NCBI GenBank assembly: GCA_016280445.1
Contig: JAEEGS010000073.1
Span: 1-50,773 of the forward strand
Origin: Bacteroidaceae bacterium
GTDB taxonomy: Bacteria; Bacteroidota; Bacteroidia; Bacteroidales; Bacteroidaceae
Reading direction: 5' to 3'
Length of the DNA stretch: 50,773 bases
How positions within the stretch are numbered: position 1 is the stretch's first letter; each line of letters opens with the position of its first letter. The translations under genes and the position numbers were made by a program. The notes under the pieces were generated by a model. It was not told where the DNA came from. It was given only the letters and a program-made list of their open reading frames with translations, and did not search any database. Shown here one piece after another: positions 41,132 through 50,334 of this stretch.

Positions 41132-41590
41132 ATGGAAATCAATAGTTGGTTTGAATGCAAGGTGACGATGGATGTGATGCAGGATGATGGCACCACGAAG
41201 CCTCAGCCTTTTGTCTATTTGGTCGATGCGCTCAACTTCACCGAGGCGGAGTCGAGAATCATTGAGGAGGTGAGACCCTACACCAGTGGCAATCTGGACG
41301 TGACGGGCATCAAGCGTGTGAAGTATGGTGAAATCTTCACCAGCGACAGCGATGTGGCTGACAAATGGTATAAGGTGCGTTGCCTTTTCATCACGCTGGA
41401 CGAGAAGACACAAACAGAAAAAGAAATCGCGAACAATATGCTGGTGCAGGCTGGCACGTTCCATGAGGCGGTGGAGAATTTTGACAAGGGCATGAAGGGC
41501 TCTTTGATGGATTACCGCATCGCCACGGTGCAAGAGACGAAAATCATGGACGTGTTCCGCTATGTGGCACGTGAAAAGAAAGAAGCATGA
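41132..41590 (+). CDS. DUF4494 domain protein
   Basis: A 152-residue protein of a small Bacteroidota family of unknown function. It starts MEINSWFECKVTMDVMQDDG and contains NFTEAESRIIEEVRPY and VKYGEIFTSDSDVADKWYKV. No signal peptide or membrane segment. ATG 41132 is chosen because the promoter lies at 41041-41071; an open frame extends further upstream but would start before the RNA does. It overlaps yggS by 4 nt (ATGA), so the two are translated together. Confidence 0.8.
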   Translation: MEINSWFECKVTMDVMQDDGTTKPQPFVYLVDALNFTEAESRIIEEVRPYTSGNLDVTGIKRVKYGEIFTSDSDVADKWYKVRCLFITLDEKTQTEKEIANNMLVQAGTFHEAVENFDKGMKGSLMDYRIATVQETKIMDVFRYVAREKKEA

Positions 41591-42255
41591 TAGCAGAGAA
41601 CTTACAGAAAGTTCGTGACACCCTGAAACCGAATGTGCAGTTGGTGGCTGTGTCGAAGTTCCATCCTGTGGAGGCACTGCAAGAGGCCTACGCAGCAGGC
41701 CAGCGCGTGTTCGGTGAGAGCCATGTGCAGGAACTCATGGGTAAGCAGGCGGTGATGCCTTCCGATGTGGAATGGCACTTCATCGGCCACTTGCAGACGA
41801 ACAAGGTGAAGTATATCGCTCCGTTCATCAGCCTGATTCATTCGGCCGACTCTGTGAAGTTGCTGAAAGAGATTGACAAGCAGGGTCAGAAATGTGGCAG
41901 GGTGGTGGATGTGCTTCTGCAAATACACGTGGCACAAGAAGAAACAAAGTTCGGCTTCACGCCTGACGAACTGCTTGACTGGTTGGCAACAGAAGAGTGG
42001 AAGGCGATGGGACACATACGCATCGTAGGGCTGATGGCGATGGGCACAAACACAAACGACGAAACACAAATAGCTAGAGAATTTGAGACGGTTCGGCAAC
42101 TCTTCCATACCGTGAAAGAAAGCCATTTTGCTGACCAACCGCCCTTCAGGGAACTTTCCATGGGCATGAGCGGTGACTATCTGATAGCCCAAGAGCGTGG
42201 CAGCACCATGGTGAGGGTCGGAAGTCTCATCTTCGGCGAACGGATATACCAATAA
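41587..42255 (+). CDS. yggS: YggS-family PLP-binding protein
   Basis: A 222-residue PLP homeostasis protein (YggS/PROSC). The N-terminal LVAVSKFHP (residues 19-27) holds the Schiff-base Lys, and FGESHVQEL, WHFIGHLQTNKVKYI, MGMSGDYLIA and GSTMVRVGSLIFG follow in family order. It buffers pyridoxal phosphate and has no known enzymatic activity. The 4-nt overlap with DUF4494 is a stable-looking pairing. Confidence 0.93.
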   Translation: MIAENLQKVRDTLKPNVQLVAVSKFHPVEALQEAYAAGQRVFGESHVQELMGKQAVMPSDVEWHFIGHLQTNKVKYIAPFISLIHSADSVKLLKEIDKQGQKCGRVVDVLLQIHVAQEETKFGFTPDELLDWLATEEWKAMGHIRIVGLMAMGTNTNDETQIAREFETVRQLFHTVKESHFADQPPFRELSMGMSGDYLIAQERGSTMVRVGSLIFGERIYQ

Positions 42256-42289
42256 CAACAAACAAATCGTTAACCCAAAATACAAAACT

Positions 42290-42895
42290 ATGAATCTAAA
42301 CGACAGACGACGCGAAGTGGCCAGAGAAATCTGCCGTATCTATGATGTATCACTCAGCGTGGAGGCATTGCATGCTTTCGCCGATATTCTTGTGCCCTTC
42401 AAGGTGCTACGAGGTCACAAGTTGGTCAACGAAGGTGAAGTGTGCAATTACATGTTCTATGTGGAGAAGGGCATGGTGCTCCAGTATTACAAGAAGAATA
42501 ACACCACTGTCACTGAGCACATCAGCCATGAGGGTGATATGGTCATTTGCATTGAGAGTTTCATCTTGCGTGAGCCCTCCAAGATTGTGGCATCCATGAT
42601 AGAACCAGGCATCGTGTATGGCATTCCTCATGATGAGATGGAGGCCATTGCCAGCCACACTTTTGAACTCTGCAAACTGATTTTCAAGTTCTATCAACGT
42701 TCCCTCATCATCTCCCAGCGCAAGGCCGATATTCTCCGTTTCGAGACCGCCAAGGAACGCTATGTCCGCACCATGAGGGAGAATCCGGAAATTATCCGTC
42801 GTGCTCCTCTGCACAACGTGGCCTCCTTCCTTCAGATGACGCCAGAAACCCTGAGCCGTGTGAGGGCGCAGGTGATTGAGGAAGGAATACAATAA
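42290..42895 (+). CDS. Crp/Fnr family regulator, short
   Basis: A 201-residue regulator with a cyclic-nucleotide-binding-type domain (LRGHKLVNEGEVCNYMFYVEKG, about 38-59) and a C-terminal helix-turn-helix (APLHNVASFLQMTPETLSRVRAQ, about 171-193). It differs clearly from the Crp/Fnr protein at 13533-14237. The ligand is unknown. No TAnnTTTG box is seen in the 34-nt gap after yggS, so it may be read through from that operon. Confidence 0.8.
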   Translation: MNLNDRRREVAREICRIYDVSLSVEALHAFADILVPFKVLRGHKLVNEGEVCNYMFYVEKGMVLQYYKKNNTTVTEHISHEGDMVICIESFILREPSKIVASMIEPGIVYGIPHDEMEAIASHTFELCKLIFKFYQRSLIISQRKADILRFETAKERYVRTMRENPEIIRRAPLHNVASFLQMTPETLSRVRAQVIEEGIQ

Positions 42896-42912
42896 AAGGG
42901 TGGAAGAGGTGA

Positions 42913-43866
42913 TTAGTTCACCTGATTCACAGGCTCTCCGTCCAGATAAGCTCTGACATTCTCCGTACAGATATTGATTAATCGCTGTCTCGCTTCTCGT
43001 GTTGCCCAAGCAATGTGAGGAGTGAGATAGCAGTTTTTTGCGGAGAGAAGTGGATTTTCAGCAGATGGTGGTTCTGTGGTGAGCACGTCGGCACCGTAGG
43101 CAGCGAGTTGGTCGTTGTTGAGGGCTTCGGCTATTGCTGCATCGTCCACCAACGGGCCACGTCCTGTGTTGATGAGGATGGCGGAGGACTTCATCATTTC
43201 CAACCGTTCAGCATTCACCAGATGATGGGTGTCTTCTGTCAAAGGGCAATGGAGCGAAACGATGTCGCATTGCTCGAAAATGGTGTCGAGGTCTGCCTTC
43301 ATGATGTTATAGGGCAGGTCTTCCTCATCTTTGGAGGTAAAAGCCAGGACTTGAAGACCGAATCCTGCGGCGATGCGGGCGGTGGCCATTCCGGTGTTGC
43401 CAAGTCCGATGATTCCCATCTTCTTGCCGTTGAGTTCGAAGAGGTCGTGGTCGAGATAGCAGAAGTCAGGCGATGAAGTCCATCTTCCGTTGCGGTTTTC
43501 AATGGCGTAATAATCAACGTGGCTCACGATGTTGAGCAAATGGCAGAAGACCATCTGTGCCACACTCTCTGTGGAGTAGGCTGGAATGTTGGTGACCACG
43601 ATATTTTGACGGCTTGCCACTTCAAGGTCCACAACGTTGTATCCGGTGGCCAGCACGCCGATGTATTGTAATCGTGGCAGCATGTTCAAGACGGAGGAAT
43701 CGAGCACCACTTTGTTGGTGAGGACAATCTCCGCCCCTTTGCAGCGGGCGATGACCTCATCGGGAGCCGTGCGTTCGTATGCCTCCACTTCTGCCAATTC
43801 TTTGAGTCCGTCCCAAGTCAGTTCGCCTTGGTCAACGGTGTATGCGTCGAGTATTACAATTTTCAT
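42913..43866 (-). CDS. D-2-hydroxyacid dehydrogenase (glycerate dehydrogenase-like)
   Basis: A 317-residue NAD-dependent oxidoreductase. The Rossmann motif is MGIIGLGNTGMATARIA (about 149-165). Catalytic residues appear in NTGRGPLVDD (Arg), the following Glu region and LTPHIAWATREARQ (His). The family reduces 2-oxo acids such as hydroxypyruvate or pyruvate; the substrate is open. ATG 43866 is chosen because a TAATTTTG -7 box (43885-43892) covers the next in-frame start upstream. The DAYTVDQGELTWDGL start is typical of the glycerate dehydrogenase branch. Confidence 0.85.
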   Translation of the reverse strand: MKIVILDAYTVDQGELTWDGLKELAEVEAYERTAPDEVIARCKGAEIVLTNKVVLDSSVLNMLPRLQYIGVLATGYNVVDLEVASRQNIVVTNIPAYSTESVAQMVFCHLLNIVSHVDYYAIENRNGRWTSSPDFCYLDHDLFELNGKKMGIIGLGNTGMATARIAAGFGLQVLAFTSKDEEDLPYNIMKADLDTIFEQCDIVSLHCPLTEDTHHLVNAERLEMMKSSAILINTGRGPLVDDAAIAEALNNDQLAAYGADVLTTEPPSAENPLLSAKNCYLTPHIAWATREARQRLINICTENVRAYLDGEPVNQVN

Positions 43867-43884
43867 ATCAAGTGATTTGTGCTG

Positions 43885-43892
43885 CAAAATTA
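43885..43892 (-). promoter_or_regulatory. -7 box of the hydroxyacid dehydrogenase gene
   Basis: TAATTTTG on the minus strand, 18 nt before ATG 43866. No -33 TTTG at the usual distance. Confidence 0.45.
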
Positions 43893-43970
43893 CTTAATTT
43901 GACGAGAATACGTGTGCTGTTTGTGTTATAATTTGTAGTCAGGAAGGATTATTTCTGCAAAAAAGAACGA

Positions 43971-44993
43971 TTATGCTTTTGAGGATGGCTTCAGATTCCT
44001 CAACGTGAGGATTTGCAGAAAGTGGTACAATCCCATGACCATCTTGGCTGTTGCAAGGATGGTTCGTGGGTTGTTGCTGGTGCAGACGCGCTTGAAGAGA
44101 CGGTGCCGGAAGGACGGACGTTTGCTTTCGGACAGGTAGGGTTGGCAGAGCTGTCCAAATTGTGCAGCCAACGAAAGTGCCTCTTTGTTGAGGGTGTAAT
44201 GGAGCAATTCCTCGATGCACCAATCAAGATACAATCCGCGTAGCGCCTTTTGCAGCGTGTTGTCGTCGGTCAGTGCTTGGGTGTCGGCAATGAGTTTTAG
44301 ACTGGTGCGTAGCGCGTGGGGCTCTTTGTATGTTTTGTGATGGGAGGGTGAATAGTATTTGTAGTTGGCTTGGGAGGTGACGAGGACGCTCTGACAATGT
44401 GGGATATAACGTAGAACAAAGTCGGCATCTTCGCACACGTGGATGTTCTCGTCGAAGCGCAAGTGATGGCGTTCGATGATGTCGCGGCGGAAGAGGTTGC
44501 TGCATGCTGAAATGGGTATGTCCTGATAGTAAGCCTCGATGATGACTTCTGCCATTTCATTCTGGGTCGTGCAGGTTTGTTCGGTCAGGCAGGTTGTTGT
44601 GAGGTTCCCGCTGGGGTCTATCTGTATGAAACTCTGCATGCATAAATCGTGGTGGTCGATGAGGCTGATGAATGTGGATAAATAGTGTGTTGTCACTTCA
44701 TCATCGGCATCGGTGAAGGTGATGAACTTCCCCTTTGCCCTTTCCATTCCTGCATTGCGGGCTGCGCTGACACCACCATTCTGCTTGTCGATGACGCTGA
44801 TGAATGAATGTGTGGAGGCATATTGATGGCAGATGTGGATGGATTGGTCGGTGCTCCCGTCGTTGACGAGAATCAACTCATAATCCCGGAAGGTTTGATC
44901 GATGAGACTGTCCAGGCATCGGCTCAATGTTGTTTCCGCATTGTAGATGGGGACAATGACAGAAATGGCAGGTATGTTGTCGGGGTTATTCAT
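43971..44993 (-). CDS. GT2 family glycosyltransferase
   Basis: A 340-residue inverting GT-A glycosyltransferase. VIVPIYNAETTLSRCLDSL, LILVNDGSTD, GGVSAARNAG and FTDADDE (DxD) are in order within the first 110 residues, and CEDADFVLRY follows. The C-terminal CQPYLSESKRPSFRHRLFKR is shared almost word for word with the protein at 47070-48068, so the two are paralogues. It is the last gene of the glycan operon and overlaps its neighbour by 4 nt. Donor and acceptor are unknown. Confidence 0.88.
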   Translation of the reverse strand: MNNPDNIPAISVIVPIYNAETTLSRCLDSLIDQTFRDYELILVNDGSTDQSIHICHQYASTHSFISVIDKQNGGVSAARNAGMERAKGKFITFTDADDEVTTHYLSTFISLIDHHDLCMQSFIQIDPSGNLTTTCLTEQTCTTQNEMAEVIIEAYYQDIPISACSNLFRRDIIERHHLRFDENIHVCEDADFVLRYIPHCQSVLVTSQANYKYYSPSHHKTYKEPHALRTSLKLIADTQALTDDNTLQKALRGLYLDWCIEELLHYTLNKEALSLAAQFGQLCQPYLSESKRPSFRHRLFKRVCTSNNPRTILATAKMVMGLYHFLQILTLRNLKPSSKA

Positions 44994-45994
44994 ATCTTCT
45001 TCTTTCCATTTTTGTCATAGTTGATGCGTCGGAACATGTATAAAGCCCATTCTTGCCACTTAAAAAGTGTCCAGAAAGGACGAAGGGGCATATAGCCGGG
45101 CTTGAACCGTATGGATGGCGGCAGGCACGTGCTGGTGTCGATGCTTTTCCATGCCTGATGCAACAGGTTGAGTGCGTATTGTCGTTGTTCGGGAGTGAAG
45201 TCCTGACGATTGCGGTGGTAGAACCAGAAACAGTTGATGAGCACGTACCAGCGTTGTTCTTCGTAGAGGTCAACGAGGTCGTGTGAGATGCCCCATGTCA
45301 GCAATTGGCGGTGCAGGCTCTCGTTGGCAATCAGCCAGTCGAAGCGTCGAGTGGTGGCTTGATGCGTGGCCGAATCTTCCCGTTGCACAAAGTAGTATTT
45401 CCCCTCGCAGCATCTCACCTCGCGGGCATGCAGATAATGTGCCATCGTGGTGTTGTCGTCGCTGTAACTGTGGCAAGTGTCATCATAGGGAAACTGCCGA
45501 TAGAGTTCAGTACGTGCGACATACCATCCATGTATATCCCATTTGAGTGCCTTGACGAATGCATCATGTCCGGACATGCAAGTGAAAGGAGGGGTGCGGA
45601 AACCATGCTCGTGACCGTCCGGATAGAGGTATCGGACATCAAACAGCACACAATCAGTGGCAGGATGTTGCTGGAATGTTTCCATCACCTGTTGCAGGGC
45701 ATCTGGTGCCAGATAGTCGTCGCTGTCGAGAAAGGCTGTGTAGGGTGCCTTGATGAGTGGGATGCCTTGATTGCGGGCATATCCCTGTCCGTGGTTCTCA
45801 GCCAGTTCCACAATCTCAATGCAAGCGTGTTGCCGCTGGTACGAGCGAAGAATCTCCAACGATGTGTCGGTGGAGGCGTCGTCGATGCAGATGACTTGCA
45901 AGTTGCTGATGGTCTGCTGCAGCAATGAGTCGAGGCATCGCGGCAGGGTGGCGGCCGCATTGTAGACTGATACGAGAATACTGATATCTGGCAT
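44990..45994 (-). CDS. GT2 family glycosyltransferase
   Basis: A 334-residue GT-A enzyme: ILVSVYNAAATLPRCLDSLL, VICIDDASTDTSLEIL, GQGYARNQG and FLDSDDYL give the family signature. The C-terminal half (PPFTCMSGHDAFVKALKWDIHG, HSYSDDNTTMAHY) differs from the two paralogous GT2 proteins of this operon. It is likely to add one sugar to a surface oligosaccharide on the cytoplasmic side. It overlaps the last gene by 4 nt and lies 2 nt after the fucosyltransferase-like gene. Confidence 0.88.
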   Translation of the reverse strand: MPDISILVSVYNAAATLPRCLDSLLQQTISNLQVICIDDASTDTSLEILRSYQRQHACIEIVELAENHGQGYARNQGIPLIKAPYTAFLDSDDYLAPDALQQVMETFQQHPATDCVLFDVRYLYPDGHEHGFRTPPFTCMSGHDAFVKALKWDIHGWYVARTELYRQFPYDDTCHSYSDDNTTMAHYLHAREVRCCEGKYYFVQREDSATHQATTRRFDWLIANESLHRQLLTWGISHDLVDLYEEQRWYVLINCFWFYHRNRQDFTPEQRQYALNLLHQAWKSIDTSTCLPPSIRFKPGYMPLRPFWTLFKWQEWALYMFRRINYDKNGKKKI

Positions 45995-45996
45995 GG

Positions 45997-47073
45997 CTAA
46001 AAACTAAATTTGATTGGGTGGAACGGACGTCCAAATATCAGCGATGCGGCATGCGGGAATCCCGACGCGCGCATCCAACGGCTTTCCAGACGATAGATGC
46101 TCTGAGCATGGGCTATCATAAAGAAATCGAGGAAGGTTTTTTCGTAGGTCTTGTAGATGTCTTCGGCAGTAACTGCTTTGCCTTTCACATCCAAATGTGT
46201 GATGTGGCCAGGGATGGCGTAGGTGTATTGAAGTTTTTTGACTTGCTCCAGAAAAGAGGAACTGTCGGAGTTCACCAGCACTTTCATCTGCGGGTGTTCG
46301 TCGTGGAGAGCCTCTATTTGTTGGATGCAGGCATTCATCAGTTGTGTCTTTTTATCTGCAGGCAACACGCCTGTTTTCATGGTATCTTCAAAGTCTCCCA
46401 ATGCACCCATGAAACGTGCCGACACGCTGATGAAGTCTGTACCGAGAATGGATAGTGCCTTGTCGATGGCCTGCTGTAACCTTTCTGAAGGTTTGAAAAG
46501 TTCCAGAAAAGAGAGGCCGTAGTGCTCATAATAGGCAAACAAGGCGTTTGTGTAGACATGAATCTGGCTGCTGTCGGTGGAGTCAATCTGTTTCTCCAGA
46601 AAACTTTTCTGTTTCTGGGCTTGCCAGTAACTTTCGCTGCCGACTTCCAAACAAACAGGTGTGGCTGCCGGACGCGTGTATGTCATTTGATGGTTGGGCA
46701 TTCGCCAGTCGTATTGGTTGGGCATCAGAAACATCTCCAAAGGGAAAGGGTGGGTGAAGAGGATGCGGAAATCGAGTCCTTTGTCCTTGCACAACATATA
46801 CACCGACACGATTCCGCGCAATCGGTCTGCCAATCCTCCGCTTTCTGTCCAGCCGTTATGGACCACTACCACTGTTTTCGGATTCGTGTTTGAAACTTCT
46901 TCGTTGACAAAGGTATAGTGAGGTTCGATTTGTGACTTTAGCGCATTCGACAACTGCTGACTGAACACATACCAGTTGTAGTATTTGTTAGCCAGTAGCA
47001 TTCTTATCGTCTCTGCCGAAACTCTCTTGTATATCTTTGTCAGCAGTTTTATCATATAGATAATAACGTTCAA
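45997..47073 (-). CDS. Putative glycosyltransferase with GGLADRLRGI motif
   Basis: A 358-residue protein not of the GT2 type. The segment NGWTESGGLADRLRGIVSVY (about 73-92) resembles the GG(L)xDRLRG motif seen in GT-B fucosyltransferase-like enzymes (NodZ/GT23, GT11 relatives). FISVSARFMGALGDFEDT and KVLVNSDSSSFLEQVKKL fit a donor domain. The assignment to a known GT family is tentative. It is in a glycan operon, coupled by ATGA overlap with the upstream GT2 gene. Fucose transfer is plausible, since manC in this window feeds GDP-sugars, but not shown. Confidence 0.5.
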   Translation of the reverse strand: MNVIIYMIKLLTKIYKRVSAETIRMLLANKYYNWYVFSQQLSNALKSQIEPHYTFVNEEVSNTNPKTVVVVHNGWTESGGLADRLRGIVSVYMLCKDKGLDFRILFTHPFPLEMFLMPNQYDWRMPNHQMTYTRPAATPVCLEVGSESYWQAQKQKSFLEKQIDSTDSSQIHVYTNALFAYYEHYGLSFLELFKPSERLQQAIDKALSILGTDFISVSARFMGALGDFEDTMKTGVLPADKKTQLMNACIQQIEALHDEHPQMKVLVNSDSSSFLEQVKKLQYTYAIPGHITHLDVKGKAVTAEDIYKTYEKTFLDFFMIAHAQSIYRLESRWMRASGFPHAASLIFGRPFHPIKFSF

Positions 47074-48068
47074 TCCCCCTTTTTATTGTACAGGCGCTTC
47101 AAAAAGCGGTAGGTGCGCATAACCTGTTTGGCCGTGAAGATAATGGCATTGGCACGTGGACTCACACACATCCGTTTGAAGAGGCGATGACGAAAGGATG
47201 GCCGTTTGCTTTCTTGCAGATAGGGTTGGCACACTTTTCCGTAGAGTTCTGCCAGTTCGTGCAGTTCTGCTGGGTCATCATGATATTGGAAAAGTTGCTC
47301 GGTGCCCCAATCGAGGTAAATGCTTCTGTATTGTTTGCGGAGTGCTTCGTTGTCGGTGAGTTGATAGACATCTCGGAGCATGCAGAGACAAGTGCGGAGT
47401 GCATTCTTCTTGTAGTATCCTTTGGCAGATGTGGGTGTGTAGTAGATGTAGTTGGCGGTGGGAAGTGTACACATTGTCTGGCATGTCTGGAGATAGCGCA
47501 GAATGAAGTCCGTGTCTTCGCAATAGTGGATTTTCTCATCGAACCAGGTGCCCGTTTGTTGCAGAAGGTCTCTTCTGAACAAACTGCAGCAGGTGGAGAT
47601 GGGGAGGTCATTCCTCAGCATGGTATAGATGGTGGCAACCATCTCGTCTTTCTCGGTCAGCAGCGTTCTTTCCAATGGTTTGAGGGTGCGTTCACCTTGC
47701 TGGTTCACCATGATGAGGCTTTGTATGCAGAGGTCGTGCTGCATTCCCTCTTCCACGAAAGTGGACAAGAAGGTGGGCGTGACTTCATCGTCAGCATCCA
47801 CAAAGGTGAGCCGTTCTCCTTGTGCCGCTCTGATGCCTGCGTTGCGGGCTGCGCTGACACCGCTGTGCTCTTGGTTGATCACCTTGATGAAGGAATGTTG
47901 GGAAGCATAGTCGGAACAAATGCTGGCAGAGGCATCTGTGCTGCCGTCATTCACCAGAATCAGTTCGTAATCCGTGAACGTTTGGGCAAGTATGCTGTCA
48001 ACGCATCTGCTTAATGTCTGCTCAGCGTTGTGCACTGGCACTATAACAGAAAGGACTACTTTACCCAT
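47070..48068 (-). CDS. GT2 family glycosyltransferase
   Basis: A 332-residue GT-A enzyme with VIVPVHNAEQTLSRCVDSIL, LILVNDGSTDASASIC, GVSAARNAGIRAAQG and FVDADDE. It shares its whole layout, including the C-terminal ESKRPSFRHRLFKRMC, with the protein at 43971-44993, which points to gene duplication within the operon. It overlaps the flippase gene by 8 nt. Substrates are unknown. Confidence 0.88.
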   Translation of the reverse strand: MGKVVLSVIVPVHNAEQTLSRCVDSILAQTFTDYELILVNDGSTDASASICSDYASQHSFIKVINQEHSGVSAARNAGIRAAQGERLTFVDADDEVTPTFLSTFVEEGMQHDLCIQSLIMVNQQGERTLKPLERTLLTEKDEMVATIYTMLRNDLPISTCCSLFRRDLLQQTGTWFDEKIHYCEDTDFILRYLQTCQTMCTLPTANYIYYTPTSAKGYYKKNALRTCLCMLRDVYQLTDNEALRKQYRSIYLDWGTEQLFQYHDDPAELHELAELYGKVCQPYLQESKRPSFRHRLFKRMCVSPRANAIIFTAKQVMRTYRFLKRLYNKKGD

Positions 48069-49602
48069 GGCTTATCTTGGTTTTTATCTTGTCGACGATG
48101 AAAGTCCGCATGCTGGTGTCGCATCCGATATAAAAGATGGAGACACCTGATGAAAGGAGTGAAATGGTCACGATGGCGGCCAAACGCCAAAATACATGTG
48201 TGGTGTCTTGGGTCATATAAAACAGCAGAGTGGGGGGGAGGGCTGCCACTCCCATGCAAACGACAGACCTACCGATGACATCTCTGATGTATGTCCAGCC
48301 TTTCATGCCAATGGCAGGACACACAATCATGATGCGTGCTGCATGCGCAATGATGAAGACGAAAAATTGTGTCAGATAGACTGCTACGGGGGAACAACCA
48401 GCCTTGAGGCAGACATACGCAACGGGAACAATCAGCAGCAGGATGTTGGCTTCCACCATCTGGAACTTTGCTATCTTGCCCGTGGCTTGGATGGCCATGA
48501 TGAGTATGCGTCCTAAAGTCTCCACCATGACGGAAAACAAGGCCAAGCGAGTGAAATCCACCGTGTATTCAGGCACCTTTCCGAGCCATAAGTGCAGAAT
48601 GGTGTCGGTTTCCAGCACAATGGGGAGTGAGAGCATGAAAATCATCAACAACGAGAAACGGGACGAGGTGATGATGAGTTTGTGCAGATAGGGCAGGTCT
48701 TGCTGGGCATAACTCTTCACAATCTGCGGATTGACGGCTCCTTGGAAATTTCCGGCAAAACTTTCCACCTTCATTCTAATGGTGTTGGCAATGCCCCTTG
48801 CAGCGTTCATCACAGGACCGAAGAAGGCGTTCAGCAGCAGGTTCACTCCCTCTGTGTAAGCCATGTATGCCACGGTGCCGTTGAAGGTCCATCCTGCAAA
48901 CTTCAGCATTCGGATGAAGAGTTTCTTGTCGAAGCACCATTTGCCCGCCACCTCTGCGAAATGCCTCCTGCAATACAGTCCGTAAGCGATGCGGACAGAC
49001 ACCTGCATCAGCATCACCAGTGCGCCGTAGAGAATCAACTTGTCAGTGTTGGCATACTTGACAATGAGCACGATGCCCACTCCGACAAACGTCTGGATAA
49101 TGCCGAAAGACGCGAAAGCGCCCATCTTCTCATGGGCAATGAGTAGGGCGGAATAAGGGATGCTGATGATGGACAGCATGGCGGTGACAATCGAAAACTG
49201 ATAAACCACGAGGGTGGATTGTAGCCGCTCAGGTGGGATGACCAATTCGTGGAACACATAGTAAAGGCCTGCAGTCTCAGCAAGCAGAAGGACAATCAGT
49301 GCTATCACCATATGAACTGTCTGGGCTGTGCTGAACATGAGGTGCACTTCCTCCCTGCTGCCATCTCTGCCGATGTCGTATGTCAGAAAACGAATGGTGG
49401 CACCCTCCACGTTGTTCAGCACCGAGAACACCAGCACTACACCGCCAATCACATTGTAGATGCCATAGTCGACCACGCCCAGTGCATTGAAGAGCATCCG
49501 TGCAGTCAGCAACGCCACAATCATCTGTACAAACATCTGTCCGTACAGAAATAGTGTGTTGCGGGCAATCTTGCCGCTCTTCGTCTGCTCGCTGCTTGTC
49601 AT
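48061..49602 (-). CDS. Polysaccharide flippase (Wzx/MATE-like)
   Basis: A 513-residue integral membrane protein with about 12-14 hydrophobic segments, predicted to flip lipid-linked oligosaccharide across the inner membrane. It opens KIARNTLFLYGQMFVQMIVA and has NALGVVDYGIYNVIGG, a pattern common to Bacteroidota O-unit flippases. ATG 49602 is chosen, since the text upstream in frame (to 49740) does not resemble the family. It is the first gene of a five-gene minus-strand operon whose other members are glycosyltransferases; no polymerase is seen in the window. Confidence 0.82.
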   Translation of the reverse strand: MTSSEQTKSGKIARNTLFLYGQMFVQMIVALLTARMLFNALGVVDYGIYNVIGGVVLVFSVLNNVEGATIRFLTYDIGRDGSREEVHLMFSTAQTVHMVIALIVLLLAETAGLYYVFHELVIPPERLQSTLVVYQFSIVTAMLSIISIPYSALLIAHEKMGAFASFGIIQTFVGVGIVLIVKYANTDKLILYGALVMLMQVSVRIAYGLYCRRHFAEVAGKWCFDKKLFIRMLKFAGWTFNGTVAYMAYTEGVNLLLNAFFGPVMNAARGIANTIRMKVESFAGNFQGAVNPQIVKSYAQQDLPYLHKLIITSSRFSLLMIFMLSLPIVLETDTILHLWLGKVPEYTVDFTRLALFSVMVETLGRILIMAIQATGKIAKFQMVEANILLLIVPVAYVCLKAGCSPVAVYLTQFFVFIIAHAARIMIVCPAIGMKGWTYIRDVIGRSVVCMGVAALPPTLLFYMTQDTTHVFWRLAAIVTISLLSSGVSIFYIGCDTSMRTFIVDKIKTKISHG

Positions 49603-49726
49603 AGAAATGGATGATGTTGGCCGTGAAGTGGCTTTTATTATATTTATTAACGATGTGGGCTGTTGTTTATTATCCAGAAGGCAGACATTCGTGGCACAAA
49701 ATCGACGCATCGTGTGAGAAAAAAGA

Positions 49727-49760
49727 AAAGGAGGCTCCACATCGTTGTGAAGCCTCCTTT
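49727..49760 (-). terminator. Terminator of rpmE2
   Basis: AAAAGGAGGCTCCAC (49726-49740) pairs with GTGAAGCCTCCTTT (49747-49760) with one mismatch and a 6-nt loop. The A run on the plus strand gives the U tract for minus-strand transcripts. Confidence 0.75.
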
Positions 49761-49782
49761 GCCTTGTCTTTTATTTGCTGTA

Positions 49783-50037
49783 TTACTTCTTCTTCATGAC
49801 AGCCCAACGGTTCATGAACTTGTCCACGCGACCTGCGGTGTCAACAAGCTTAGCCTTACCGGTGTAGAATGGGTGAGAAGTAGAAGAGATTTCAATCTTG
49901 ATGACTGGATACTCCTGGCCTTCGAACACTTCAGTGTCGTTGCTCTTGGCAGTGGAGCGAGAGAGGAACATATCGCCGTTTGACATATCCTTGAAGATCA
50001 CGGGGCGATAATTGTCTGGGTGAATACCTTTTTTCAT
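49783..50037 (-). CDS. rpmE2: 50S ribosomal protein L31 type B
   Basis: An 84-residue L31. [17 protein letters not shown] and [20 protein letters not shown] are typical. It lacks the zinc-binding CxxC of the type A protein, so it is the Zn-free form. It stands alone with its own promoter (50120-50150) and terminator. Confidence 0.95.
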   Translation of the reverse strand: MKKGIHPDNYRPVIFKDMSNGDMFLSRSTAKSNDTEVFEGQEYPVIKIEISSTSHPFYTGKAKLVDTAGRVDKFMNRWAVMKKK

Positions 50038-50119
50038 TTTAGTTTTTGTTTTATACAGTCAATATTTCACTGCTGGTGTAACAAATAATAATTTTAATGT
50101 GCTTTCTTCAAAAGCGGTG

Positions 50120-50150
50120 CAAAGGTAGTGCAAATTTTGGACAGTGCAAA
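50120..50150 (-). promoter_or_regulatory. Promoter of rpmE2
   Basis: On the minus strand, TTTG (50147-50150), 19-nt spacer, TACCTTTG (50120-50127). The leader is about 75 nt. Confidence 0.7.
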
Positions 50151-50326
50151 ATAAAAAGCCTCTTTTTTTACGTTTACTGTTACAATGCTGCCTACTTTAC
50201 GTGAAGTTGTGGCTTTCTATCATACGGACAAAACAAATTGGGGGATTTTTTTCTCTTTTCAACGAAAAAGCACTCCCCAACGAAAAAAATCTCTAAACTC
50301 TAATCTCTAAACTCTAAACTTTTTCT

Positions 50327-50334
50327 TATCTTTG
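50327..50334 (+). promoter_or_regulatory. -7 box of the class II aldolase gene
   Basis: TATCTTTG, followed by a leader of about 50 nt. No TTTG -33 at the standard spacing. Confidence 0.5.
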
